From Flavobacteriaceae bacterium UBA4439 (GTDB lineage Bacteria > Bacteroidota > Bacteroidia > Flavobacteriales > Flavobacteriaceae), in contig DGPN01000014.1 in NCBI GenBank assembly GCA_002390455.1, forward strand, positions 1-44,631: a stretch of DNA of 44,631 nt. The letters are read 5' to 3'. The notes under the pieces were generated by a model that saw nothing but the letters and a program-made list of their open reading frames with translations, had not been told where the DNA came from and searched no databases. The position numbers were made by a program, and so were the translations under genes. Shown one piece after another: positions 17,351-26,171 of the stretch. The stretch's first letter is position 1. Each line of letters begins with the position of its first letter.

Positions 17351-19144
17351 ATGGAACAACCTCCCATAGCCATACAGTTCAAAACACTCCCTTCCGATCC
17401 TGGAGTCTATCAGTATTTTGACAAAAATGATACCGTGATTTATGTGGGTAAAGCGAAAAACTTAAAACGCAGGGTGACTTCCTATTTTACCAAAGTACAC
17501 GACAATGCCAAAACCCGAATTCTAGTAAAAAAAATTTACCGTATGGAACACATAGTGGTTCCTACGGAAGTAGATGCACTACTGCTGGAAAACAACCTCA
17601 TCAAAAAATACCGACCCCGTTACAACATTCTTCTCAAGGACGACAAGACCTACCCGTGGATTTGCATCAAAAAAGAGCCTTTCCCCAGAGTGTTCAGTAC
17701 CCGAAAGGTGATCCGAGACGGGTCGGAGTATTTTGGACCCTACCCCAATGTAAAAACAGTTTATACCTTACTCGAACTCATTCGGGGACTCTATCCCATT
17801 CGCACTTGTAACTACGACTTGTCTGAAGAAAAAATCCAAAAACAATCCTACAAAGTTTGTCTTGAATACCATATCGGCAATTGTCTGGCACCCTGTGAGT
17901 CAAAAGTAAATGAGGAAGAATACAATCAAAACATCGCAGCCATTCGAGACATTATCAAGGGCAATTTCCGGCGTTCACTGGATCAATTCAAAACCCAAAT
18001 GGGGCAATATGCTTCCAATATGGAATTCGAGCGAGCGCAAGAAATCAAGGAAAAGCTGGAATCACTGGAAAATTACCAAGCCAAATCAACGGTGGTCAAC
18101 TCCAAAATCACCAATGTGGACGTGTTTAGCATCATTTCGGACGAAAGCTATGGATATGTCAATTTTTTTCAAGTGGCTTTTGGTTCCATTATCCGATCTC
18201 ATACTGTCGAAATCAAAAAAAAGCTGGAGGAAACCGATGCAGAAATGTTACCTCTAGCCATTGTTGATTTACGACAACGTTTCAATTCTCAATCCAAAGA
18301 AATATACCTCCCTTTTGAAGTGGACTTGGGTCCTAAAATCAAAGTTACAGTCCCCATATTGGGGGATAAAAAGAAGCTAGTGGACCTTTCCCAAAGGAAT
18401 GCCAAGTTTTTCAGATTGGAACGTTTTAAACAAATTAAAATCGTAGATCCAGAACGCCACATTAAAAGGTTAATGCAGCAGATGAAAACGGATTTGCGCC
18501 TCCAAAACGAACCCATTCACATCGAGTGTTTTGACAATTCCAACATCCAAGGAACTAATCCAACTGCAGCCTGTGTCGTTTTTAGAAATGGCAAACCCTT
18601 TAAAAAAGACTATCGCCATTTCAAAATAAAAACCGTTGAAGGACCTGATGATTTTGCCTCTATGGAAGAAGTGGTACACCGACGCTACAAACGCCTCTCC
18701 GATGAAGGGCAGCCGCTCCCCCAACTGATCGTAATTGATGGAGGAAAGGGACAACTTTCCTCGGCTGTAAAAAGCTTGGATCGATTGGGTCTCAGGGGTC
18801 AGATTGCCATCATTGGTATCGCCAAAAGATTGGAGGAAATCTATTATCCGGGCGACAGCATTCCAATGTATTTGGATAAAAAATCAGAGACTTTAAAGAT
18901 CATTCAGCAGCTCAGAAACGAAGCGCATCGCTTTGGATTGACGCTACATCGCAACATCCGGAGTAAAAACGCCCTAAAATCCCCTCTAGACGGAGTAGAA
19001 GGCATTGGCCCTAAAACCAAAGAAATGTTACTCAAAAAGTTTAAATCCCTCAAAAGGATCAAAGGTGCTCCAGAAAAGGAAATCATTCAGCTACTGGGGG
19101 AGGTCAAAGGAGTTAAAATTTTTCAAAAACTACAGAAACTTTAA
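17351..19144 (+). CDS. uvrC: Excinuclease ABC subunit C
   Basis: Dual-incision nuclease of nucleotide excision repair, acting with UvrA and UvrB. The N-terminal GIY-YIG nuclease runs PGVYQYF...VIYVGKAKNLKRR (residues 17-41). A UvrB-binding UVR motif lies near 205-240. The RNase H-like nuclease has ECFDNSNIQG and VIDGGKGQL, and a helix-hairpin-helix pair (GVEGIGPKTKEMLL) closes the protein. The length of 597 residues is normal. It stands as a single gene after a divergent promoter gap. Confidence 0.97.
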   Translation: MEQPPIAIQFKTLPSDPGVYQYFDKNDTVIYVGKAKNLKRRVTSYFTKVHDNAKTRILVKKIYRMEHIVVPTEVDALLLENNLIKKYRPRYNILLKDDKTYPWICIKKEPFPRVFSTRKVIRDGSEYFGPYPNVKTVYTLLELIRGLYPIRTCNYDLSEEKIQKQSYKVCLEYHIGNCLAPCESKVNEEEYNQNIAAIRDIIKGNFRRSLDQFKTQMGQYASNMEFERAQEIKEKLESLENYQAKSTVVNSKITNVDVFSIISDESYGYVNFFQVAFGSIIRSHTVEIKKKLEETDAEMLPLAIVDLRQRFNSQSKEIYLPFEVDLGPKIKVTVPILGDKKKLVDLSQRNAKFFRLERFKQIKIVDPERHIKRLMQQMKTDLRLQNEPIHIECFDNSNIQGTNPTAACVVFRNGKPFKKDYRHFKIKTVEGPDDFASMEEVVHRRYKRLSDEGQPLPQLIVIDGGKGQLSSAVKSLDRLGLRGQIAIIGIAKRLEEIYYPGDSIPMYLDKKSETLKIIQQLRNEAHRFGLTLHRNIRSKNALKSPLDGVEGIGPKTKEMLLKKFKSLKRIKGAPEKEIIQLLGEVKGVKIFQKLQKL

Positions 19145-19208
19145 TTTTTTTCCTTTTTCTTAGCTACTGAAAAATGACTTTACTATCAATTGCTTAATTT
19201 GTCCAAAG

Positions 19209-20021
19209 ATGGCCATGAAAATAAAACAACTGTTATTTCTTTTTGTTTATTGCATCGGTTTATTCGGATTCGCTCAAACGACCGTATATGATACCCCTTC
19301 TGAGGCAAAGCTTCCTTTTAAGGCAGGAGAATGGTTTCAGTTTAGAATCCACTACGGTTTTTTCAATGCCAGCTATGCTACCATTGAACTCTCACAAGAT
19401 ACATTGAACGATAAACCGGTTTTACATGCCAAAGGCTATGGAACAACAACTGGGCTCGCCCGTTGGTTTTTTAAGGTAGAAGATCACTACGACAGCTATT
19501 TTGATGAAAAAAAGATTATCCCTTATTGGTTTATTCGCGATATCTACGAAGGAGGTTACACCAAAAATTTAGAGATTAATTTTGATCACAATCAAAATTT
19601 AGCACATGTCAATGACCTCAAATATAAAAAACAGAATACTTTTAAAATTTCCAATAGTGCTCAAGATTTGATCTCTGCCTTTTACTACCTCAGGGCATTT
19701 TATCCCGATGATAAATTAAAGCCCAATGAAACCTTTAGTATCAACATGTTTTTCGATAAAGAAAATTATGTTTTCAAAATGAAGTTTTTGGGAAAAGAAC
19801 CCCTTCATACAAAGTTTGGCAAAATTCAATGTATGAAGTTTAGACCCTATGTTCAATCTGGCAGGGTTTTTAGGGAACAGGAAAGCGTTACCCTTTGGAT
19901 CACAGACGATGGTAATAAAATTCCCATTCGAATGCAAGCCGATTTAGCCATTGGTTCTATCAAGGTGGATTTGGAAAAATTCAAGAATTTAGTGGCTCCT
20001 TTTGAAGTCCAATTCGATTAG
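19209..20021 (+). CDS. DUF3108 domain-containing exported protein
   Basis: Secreted protein of unknown role. A signal peptide of about 23 residues ends FGFAQ. The mature protein begins with KLPFKAGEWFQFRIHYGFFNASYATIELS-like strands, followed by GYGTTTGLARWFFKVEDHYDSYFD, the DUF3108 core. An IPIRMQADLAIGSIKVDL block is at the end. The all-beta pattern suggests a periplasmic or outer-membrane-associated barrel or sandwich. Two in-frame ATGs (19209 and 19215) are almost equivalent. A TTAATTTG -7-like box lies at 19194-19201. It precedes the M23 lipoprotein gene on the same strand, but 108 bp separate them. Confidence 0.85.
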   Translation: MAMKIKQLLFLFVYCIGLFGFAQTTVYDTPSEAKLPFKAGEWFQFRIHYGFFNASYATIELSQDTLNDKPVLHAKGYGTTTGLARWFFKVEDHYDSYFDEKKIIPYWFIRDIYEGGYTKNLEINFDHNQNLAHVNDLKYKKQNTFKISNSAQDLISAFYYLRAFYPDDKLKPNETFSINMFFDKENYVFKMKFLGKEPLHTKFGKIQCMKFRPYVQSGRVFREQESVTLWITDDGNKIPIRMQADLAIGSIKVDLEKFKNLVAPFEVQFD

Positions 20022-20129
20022 ACCATTCTAATTGTTTATTACTCTTTGTATAACTTTTTGTTAAAAGCTTTGTGGTTCAGCACATAAAGCAAGAAATTTG
20101 TATCAAACAAAAAATTAATTCTCACAGTT

Positions 20130-21425
20130 TTGAATAAAATTTTTGTAAAACTATATTTATTTGTAATTCTTATTTCGGTTTCTTCCTGTGAGACCAAAAA
20201 GCAAGTCGCTTTAGCTGATTCCCCAGAGGCCAAAGTTGTAATCAAGCCTAAAAATATGAAATATGGCTTTGACTTGGATCAGTTCAGGGTGGTAAAAAAG
20301 AAAATAAGAAGGGGAGATACTTTCGGCTCTATTCTTGAAGACAACGGCATTGACTATCCCGAGGTGTACAACATTCTAAAAGTCATAAAAAATAAGGTTA
20401 GCGTCAAGAGATTAGTAGCAGGAAAATATTACAGTCTTTTCTTCTCAAAAGACAGTATAGCTTCCCCCAAAGTCTTTATATACGAACCCCAAATTGACAG
20501 TTATACCGTAGTTCAGCTACGAGACAGTATTTATGGTAAAAAGGTGGTCAAACCCGTTAAAATAGTTACCAAGGAAGGAAATGGTCTGATCGAAAATTCA
20601 CTCTATGAAACCATGACCGCTAGCGGATTAAACGACCAGCTAACTTATTATCTAGCCGATGTATACGCATGGAATATAGATTTTTACCGACTCCACAAAG
20701 GGGATCGATTCAAGGTGATTTATACCGAAAAATTTGTCGATGATACTGTGTCTATTGGAATTGAACGCATCAAAGCGGCTATTTTTGAACATGCTGGGAA
20801 AGATTTTTATGCCTTCGAATTTCAACCCGATTCAATCAAAGGAATTGTAGAATACTTCGATCATAAGGCCAAAAACCTAAGAAGAGCATTTCTTAAAGCA
20901 CCAGTAAAATTTGGACCAGTTACCTCACGTTATAATCTCAAGCGCAGAATTGCCTATTATGGCAATCGCATCAAGCCTCATCGCGGTACAGATTTTGCTG
21001 CTAATGTAGGCACTCCCATACTGGCTACTGCCAACGGTGTCGTCGTGAAATCCTCCTATACACGAGGGAACGGAAACTATGTTACCATCAAACACAATAA
21101 TACCTATAGCACCCAATACCTCCACATGAAACGCCGAAAGGTAAAAGTGGGACAATGGGTTACCCAAGGGCAAGTCATAGGGACGGTAGGTATGACGGGC
21201 TACACCTCAGGACCCCATGTGTGCTATAGATTCTGGAAAAACGGCAGACAAGTAGATCCTTTCAAACAAAAACTCCCCGATGCCAAACCCATTTCCAAAG
21301 AATTAAAAATTGATTATTTAAATGCCATAGTCGATTTGAAAACCCAGCTCGATTGCATATCTTTCACCCCAGAATTTAATTACATTAACTCAGCTTTAGC
21401 CCTTTCAGACATTGACATTCAATAA
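20130..21425 (+). CDS. M23 family metallopeptidase-like lipoprotein (LytM/DipM type)
   Basis: Probably acts on, or regulates enzymes of, peptidoglycan. A lipoprotein signal ends SVSSC (Cys20). An OapA/LysM-like region with RRGDTFGSILEDNGI spans about 55-100. The C-terminal M23 domain spans about 258-390. Zinc-site residues are His284 and Asp288 (HRGTDF), with His332 (QYLHMK). The last motif is HVC at 363-365, where most members have HxH, so a cysteine replaces the third zinc-ligand histidine. The start is TTG at 20130; no ATG precedes the signal peptide core. The 3' end overlaps pgi by 14 bp. Confidence 0.88.
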   Translation: MNKIFVKLYLFVILISVSSCETKKQVALADSPEAKVVIKPKNMKYGFDLDQFRVVKKKIRRGDTFGSILEDNGIDYPEVYNILKVIKNKVSVKRLVAGKYYSLFFSKDSIASPKVFIYEPQIDSYTVVQLRDSIYGKKVVKPVKIVTKEGNGLIENSLYETMTASGLNDQLTYYLADVYAWNIDFYRLHKGDRFKVIYTEKFVDDTVSIGIERIKAAIFEHAGKDFYAFEFQPDSIKGIVEYFDHKAKNLRRAFLKAPVKFGPVTSRYNLKRRIAYYGNRIKPHRGTDFAANVGTPILATANGVVVKSSYTRGNGNYVTIKHNNTYSTQYLHMKRRKVKVGQWVTQGQVIGTVGMTGYTSGPHVCYRFWKNGRQVDPFKQKLPDAKPISKELKIDYLNAIVDLKTQLDCISFTPEFNYINSALALSDIDIQ

Positions 21426-23058
21426 GCACAACCCATTGTCCCTCAAATCTTGGAAATTACTGGAATCCCACTTCCAAAAAAACGCTCAAAAAAAAATCAC
21501 AGACTACTTTGCTGAAGATGCAGACCGAGTCAAAAAACTGTCCCTGCAATGGGAGTCTTTTTATGTAGATTATTCCAAAAATCTACTGGATCAAGAAACT
21601 CTAGACCTTCTTACCACAATGGCCGAAGAATCCGGCCTAAGTCAAGCCATTGAGGCCTATTTTGAAGGTGGAAAGATCAACGAGACTGAAGACAGAGCCG
21701 TTCTCCATACTGCACTGAGACAGCTCAGCCCGTCTTCTATATTGGTCAATGGAGAAGACATTACTCCAAAAATTGAAGAAGTCAAAAAACAAATGTTTGA
21801 TTTTGCCGACCAAGTGATTTCCGGAAAGTGGAAGGGACATACAGGAAAGGTCATCAAACATGTGGTCAATATCGGAATTGGTGGATCAGACTTAGGCCCT
21901 GCAATGATAACCGAAGCACTTGAGTTTTATAGCAATCACCTCCAATTGACTTTTGTTTCTAACGTCGAAGGCGATCATGTGGAAGAAGTGATCAAAAAAG
22001 TTGATCCTGAAACGACCCTTTTTGTAATTGTCTCAAAAACTTTTACCACCCAAGAAACGCTAAGCAATGCCAGTACCCTTAGGAAATGGTTTCTAAATCA
22101 CGCCCCCGAATCGGCCATCAGAAATCACTTTATCGCAGTTTCGACCAACTTGGAAAAGGTCACCGAGTTTGGAATTGAAGCCCAAAACATTTTCCCGATG
22201 AATGATTGGGTAGGAGGTCGTTTTTCTTTATGGAGTACTGTCGGACTGTCAATCTGTTTGGCTGTAGGCCCAAAGAATTTTGATGCTTTACTACAAGGAG
22301 CTGGTAAAATGGATCAACATTTTAAAACCGCCGATTTCAAAGAAAACATGCCTGTACTTTTGGCTTTGATTACCGTATGGTATAATAACTTTTGGGGGGT
22401 AGAAACCGAAGCCATCATTCCCTATTCTCAATACCTAAGGAATCTTCCAGCCTATCTCCAACAGGCCATTATGGAGAGTAATGGAAAAGGAGTTGACCGA
22501 AACGGTCAACCGGTTAATTATCAAACCGGCAATATCATTTGGGGAGCATCGGGCACCAACGCCCAACACGCTTTCTTTCAATTGATGCACCAAGGTACAA
22601 AGATGATCCCTGCAGACTTTATCGGCTTTGCCAAACCCCTCCACGACGGGAACGATCATCAGGATAAATTGATGTCCAATTTTTTCGCTCAAACCCAAGC
22701 CTTGATGCAAGGAAAAAATGCCGAAACCGTAAGGGCAGAATTGACCCAACAAGGAAAATCTGCAGAACAAATCGAAGCACTTCTCCCTTTTAAAGTCTTT
22801 GAAGGCAACCGCCCCTCCAATACCCTTTTTATCGAACAACTTACCCCTGCCAACTTAGGGTCTCTCATTGCTTTATACGAACACAGAATCTTTGTTCAGG
22901 GAATCATCTGGAATATCTTTAGCTACGACCAATGGGGTGTGGAATTGGGCAAACAGTTGGCCAACAACATCCTTAAGGATTTTGACAAAGAGCAAATTGA
23001 TCACCACGATCCCTCAACACAAGGACTGATCAAGTTTTACAAAAAATTCAGAAATTAA
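21412..23058 (+). CDS. pgi: Glucose-6-phosphate isomerase
   Basis: Interconverts glucose-6-phosphate and fructose-6-phosphate in glycolysis and gluconeogenesis. Substrate-phosphate loop GIGGSDLGPAM is near residue 156, signature GGRFSLWSTVGLS is near 265, catalytic glutamate is in MESNGKGVDRNG, and C-terminal QWGVELGKQLA gives the active-site lysine. The length of 548 residues is normal for the long bacterial form. The start is TTG at 21412 inside the M23 gene (14-bp overlap); no in-frame ATG would keep the conserved N-terminus. The stop lies one base from the convergent recJ stop. Confidence 0.97.
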   Translation: MTFNKHNPLSLKSWKLLESHFQKNAQKKITDYFAEDADRVKKLSLQWESFYVDYSKNLLDQETLDLLTTMAEESGLSQAIEAYFEGGKINETEDRAVLHTALRQLSPSSILVNGEDITPKIEEVKKQMFDFADQVISGKWKGHTGKVIKHVVNIGIGGSDLGPAMITEALEFYSNHLQLTFVSNVEGDHVEEVIKKVDPETTLFVIVSKTFTTQETLSNASTLRKWFLNHAPESAIRNHFIAVSTNLEKVTEFGIEAQNIFPMNDWVGGRFSLWSTVGLSICLAVGPKNFDALLQGAGKMDQHFKTADFKENMPVLLALITVWYNNFWGVETEAIIPYSQYLRNLPAYLQQAIMESNGKGVDRNGQPVNYQTGNIIWGASGTNAQHAFFQLMHQGTKMIPADFIGFAKPLHDGNDHQDKLMSNFFAQTQALMQGKNAETVRAELTQQGKSAEQIEALLPFKVFEGNRPSNTLFIEQLTPANLGSLIALYEHRIFVQGIIWNIFSYDQWGVELGKQLANNILKDFDKEQIDHHDPSTQGLIKFYKKFRN

Positions 23059-23059
23059 T

Positions 23060-24748
23060 CTAGAATCTTAGGTCTTTAAGTTTGAGTTGTAAGCTCTTCA
23101 CCTCCCTGAATTCGTTTTCATCTACCGTATATAATATTTGAAAAATATCCCTGCTTTTGATTTTGCTTAAATGGTTTGCCATCCCAAATCCAATACCCGA
23201 TAGGCTGGCTTTTGAATCGTCTATTGCTTCGAGTTTTAGATGACTTTGATCAGCCCCTACAGCTTTTGTCCCCCCCCCATCCAAACAATTTTTGGTCAAA
23301 AATACAGGTCGCATATTGCCAGGGCCAAAAGGAGCCATTTGTGCCATTATTCGATAAAATTTTGGCGTGATTTTATCCAAGGTCATTTCAAGGTCATATC
23401 CCATGGAGGGAATCCGTTGTTCCGGGTCTATTTTCTGTTTCACAGTGGATTCAAAAGCTTTTTTAAAAGAAAGATAATCTTCAGGTTTAATGGTCAAACC
23501 GGCGGCATAACGGTGTCCTCCAAATTGGACAATGTGCTCTTGGCAAGCCTCTAAAATTTGATAGACATCTACTCCTTTGACCGAGCGAACAGAACCAGTA
23601 TAATAATCTCCTGAGGCTGCAAAAACTACCGTAGGGCGGTAATGCGTTTCTATGAGTCGGGAAGCCACAATCCCAACTACACCTTTATGCCAATCGGGTT
23701 GGAAAACAACTGTTGAATACAACTCTTCCTCTTGATTTTGTTTGATTTGATCCAACGCTTGAGCCGTAATTTTTTGGTCTAATTCCTTTCGTTCGCTGTT
23801 AAATAATTCTATGGCCCTGGCACGAGACAGTGCTTCATCCTTGTCTTCTGACAAAAGTAGGGCAACAGCATGACTGCCGTGTTTGATCCTACCTGCGCCA
23901 TTTATCCTTGGAGCAAGGACAAAAACCAAATCAGAAACATTAATTTTTCTTTTGATTTGACTGATGAAAAAACGAATCCCTAGTCTGGGATTTTCTTGAA
24001 TTTGCTGAATTCCAAAATGGGTAAGTATTCTGTTCTCTCCTACCATAGGAACAATATCTGCCGCAATCGCCATGGCCACTAAATCCATAAAAGGTATGAT
24101 ATCCTCCAGTACCCCTCCCATCTCATGGGTCAGGGCTTGGATAAGCTTGAATCCTATACCACAACCACACAAATCTTTAAAGGGATAGGGACAGTCGGTT
24201 TGTTTGGGATCCAAAATGGCAACGGCTTTCGGAAGCTCTTCCCCTGGTAAATGGTGGTCACAAATGATAAAATCTATCCCCAAAGTTTGGGCATAAGAAA
24301 CTTTATCGGTGGCTTTGATCCCGCAATCCATCGCTATGATTAGACTTACATGTTCGGCCTTGGCCTGATCAATTCCTTTGGTCGAAATGCCATAACCTTC
24401 CTCATATCGATCGGGGATATAATAGATACAATGAGGATAACTTTGCCTCAAAAAAGAAAATACTAAAGTCACAGCGGTGGTACCGTCAACGTCATAATCT
24501 CCATAAACCATGATTTTTTCACTTCTATCGATGGCCTGAAAAATACGATCAACAGCCTTTTGCATACCCCCCATCAAAAAGGGATCGTGCAGATCTGATA
24601 GTTCGGGTCGAAAAAAGGATTTGGCAGTATCATAATCTTCGATACCTCTTTGAACTAATAGACAAGCAATCTCATAAGGGACTCCTATCAACTGTTGAAG
24701 TTGCTTCACTTTATCCTCGTTGGGAATGGGTTTGGGACTCCAATGCAT
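23060..24748 (-). CDS. recJ: Single-stranded-DNA-specific exonuclease RecJ
   Basis: 5'-3' single-strand exonuclease of RecFOR recombination, base-excision and mismatch repair. The DHH phosphoesterase motifs are VYGDYDVDGTTA and ICDHHLPG; the DHHA1 domain includes VASRLIE and QFGGHRYAAGL. A C-terminal OB domain follows. The start chosen is the ATG at 24748 (MHWSPKP..., 562 residues), which leaves 5 bp after rsmI; an in-frame ATG at 24781 would overlap rsmI by 28 bp. A run of nine Gs on the coding strand (23270-23278) encodes three glycines at about residues 491-493. rsmI and recJ probably form one unit. Confidence 0.95.
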   Translation of the reverse strand: MHWSPKPIPNEDKVKQLQQLIGVPYEIACLLVQRGIEDYDTAKSFFRPELSDLHDPFLMGGMQKAVDRIFQAIDRSEKIMVYGDYDVDGTTAVTLVFSFLRQSYPHCIYYIPDRYEEGYGISTKGIDQAKAEHVSLIIAMDCGIKATDKVSYAQTLGIDFIICDHHLPGEELPKAVAILDPKQTDCPYPFKDLCGCGIGFKLIQALTHEMGGVLEDIIPFMDLVAMAIAADIVPMVGENRILTHFGIQQIQENPRLGIRFFISQIKRKINVSDLVFVLAPRINGAGRIKHGSHAVALLLSEDKDEALSRARAIELFNSERKELDQKITAQALDQIKQNQEEELYSTVVFQPDWHKGVVGIVASRLIETHYRPTVVFAASGDYYTGSVRSVKGVDVYQILEACQEHIVQFGGHRYAAGLTIKPEDYLSFKKAFESTVKQKIDPEQRIPSMGYDLEMTLDKITPKFYRIMAQMAPFGPGNMRPVFLTKNCLDGGGTKAVGADQSHLKLEAIDDSKASLSGIGFGMANHLSKIKSRDIFQILYTVDENEFREVKSLQLKLKDLRF

Positions 24749-24753
24749 CTTGA

Positions 24754-25431
24754 TTATTTTTTTTGAGATCCAGCCACGCAAATCACAAATTCACCTTTGG
24801 GGAGTTGGGCATTAAAATGATCTAAAGCTTCGTTCAAAGTTCCTCTAAAGGTTTCTTCGTACATTTTTGAAAGTTCTCTCGAAACAGAGACCCCTCGCTC
24901 GGAACCAAAAATTTCAGAAAATTGGGTAAGGGTTTTAAGTAGCTTGTGTGGAGATTCATAAAAGACAAGGGTTCGATTTTCATCCACAAGCTTTTCTATG
25001 CGTTTGTTTCTTCCTTTTTTGGGTGGTAAAAATCCTTCAAAAACAAATCGATCACAAGCCATTCCACTTTGAACCAAAGCGGGGATCATGGCAGTGGGCC
25101 CAGGCAAGCAACTTACTTTTATGTCGAGAGATAATGCATGACGAACCAAAAGAAAACCGGGGTCTGAAATACCAGGAGTACCAGCATCAGATATAAGTGC
25201 AATATGCATTCCTGAGGTCAATTTTGATCCTACCTCCTCCATCTTTCTATGTTCGTTGTGCATATGGAACGCTTGCATTGGGGTGGTAATTTGATAATGA
25301 TTCAGCAGTTTACTGCTCGTTCGAGTGTCCTCTGCCAAGATCAAATCTACCTCCTTTAGGGTGGTTACTGCCCTGTAGGTCATGTCTCCCAAATTGCCTA
25401 TCGGTGTTGGTACTAAGAAAAGCTCCCCCAT
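24754..25431 (-). CDS. rsmI: 16S rRNA (cytidine(1402)-2'-O)-methyltransferase
   Basis: SAM-dependent tetrapyrrole-methylase-fold enzyme that 2'-O-methylates C1402 in the 16S decoding center. N-terminal LFLVPTPIGNLGDMTYRAV, AEDTRTSSKLLNHY, and the SAM-site ISDAGTPGISDPGF are diagnostic. At 225 residues it lacks the extra C-terminal region of E. coli RsmI (286 residues), as is usual for this phylum. It lies between the unknown 217-residue gene (29-bp gap) and recJ. Confidence 0.95.
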   Translation of the reverse strand: MGELFLVPTPIGNLGDMTYRAVTTLKEVDLILAEDTRTSSKLLNHYQITTPMQAFHMHNEHRKMEEVGSKLTSGMHIALISDAGTPGISDPGFLLVRHALSLDIKVSCLPGPTAMIPALVQSGMACDRFVFEGFLPPKKGRNKRIEKLVDENRTLVFYESPHKLLKTLTQFSEIFGSERGVSVSRELSKMYEETFRGTLNEALDHFNAQLPKGEFVICVAGSQKK

Positions 25432-25460
25432 TCTTTTTGGTCGTTCATATAATGTAAATA

Positions 25461-26114
25461 CTATTGAAAATTGTTTTCTATAATTTTCAAAAAACGAATT
25501 TCATATTGCTCTTTGCCTTCCCAATGGTTGTAGTCAGGCTTTATCATTTCCAATATGAATTTTTTGGCCTGCTCCCAAGACTCAAGAGTGGCAATTTGAG
25601 AAATGGCGCGCTGATAGTCATTGGCATTTTGATCAAAGAGATGTCTGATAAATGCCAATCGATCGTTTAAATCTATGTGAAGTCCTTTTGAAAATTTATC
25701 ATTCAAACTCTTCTGTACTTCATTTTCGATTATAGGAGCCTCTTCTTTGCGCTCAAAAGATAACTCTTTGGTGTTATCTTGGAATAAATCGGCTACTGAA
25801 GGGGTTTTTTCGGGAATTTCTTTGACAATTTCCTTAATGGTATCCATAATGGGAGGCAATTCTTCGCGCTCATTAAAGTTTTTCTGAGCCGACTCAGACT
25901 CCGATTCAACTTTGATAAAGTCCATAGTCTGATCAAAATTGTTTTCTAAATCTTGCCAAAAATCTTTGTTAAATCCCTCTGCATTTTTGATTAAAATCAG
26001 ACGTTCGAAGAGCAACAAAGTAGCATCGTAAACCTTTTGATAGTCATAAGGTTCTTCCATCTCCAGAATTTCTTTCGCCAGTTGTTCGAGTTGTTGATGG
26101 ATTTTATTGGGCAT
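25461..26114 (-). CDS. Conserved hypothetical protein (acidic, helical, cytosolic)
   Basis: I do not recognize a characterized family. The 217 residues have no signal peptide or membrane segment. The N-terminal part (1-80) and C-terminal part (about 140-217; ends YEIRFLKIIENNFQ) are predicted helical, and they are joined by a Glu/Pro/Lys-rich variable linker at about 80-140. The layout of two conserved helical ends and a disordered middle suggests a structural or adaptor role; this is inference. I recall similar genes beside rsmI and tdk in Flavobacteriia. It diverges from tdk over a 57-bp gap and is probably cotranscribed with rsmI and recJ. Confidence 0.75.
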   Translation of the reverse strand: MPNKIHQQLEQLAKEILEMEEPYDYQKVYDATLLLFERLILIKNAEGFNKDFWQDLENNFDQTMDFIKVESESESAQKNFNEREELPPIMDTIKEIVKEIPEKTPSVADLFQDNTKELSFERKEEAPIIENEVQKSLNDKFSKGLHIDLNDRLAFIRHLFDQNANDYQRAISQIATLESWEQAKKFILEMIKPDYNHWEGKEQYEIRFLKIIENNFQ

Positions 26115-26171
26115 AAATTATACAATTACAATGCTTTGTTTTAATACCTTTGTTTGACTGTAAATTACAAA

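Noticed and set aside
19546..19562. GAAGGAGG block in the DUF3108 gene
   Set aside because: It encodes YEGGY in frame; no start codon follows at useful distance.
20067..20090. GCTTTGTG/CACATAAAGC imperfect hairpin before the M23 gene as a terminator
   Set aside because: The stem has a two-base bulge and no T-run follows; it may be a leader hairpin but cannot be supported further.
24749..24781. Extended RecJ start (MRGWISKKIIK)
   Set aside because: It overlaps rsmI and adds 11 residues before the typical MHWSPKP start.
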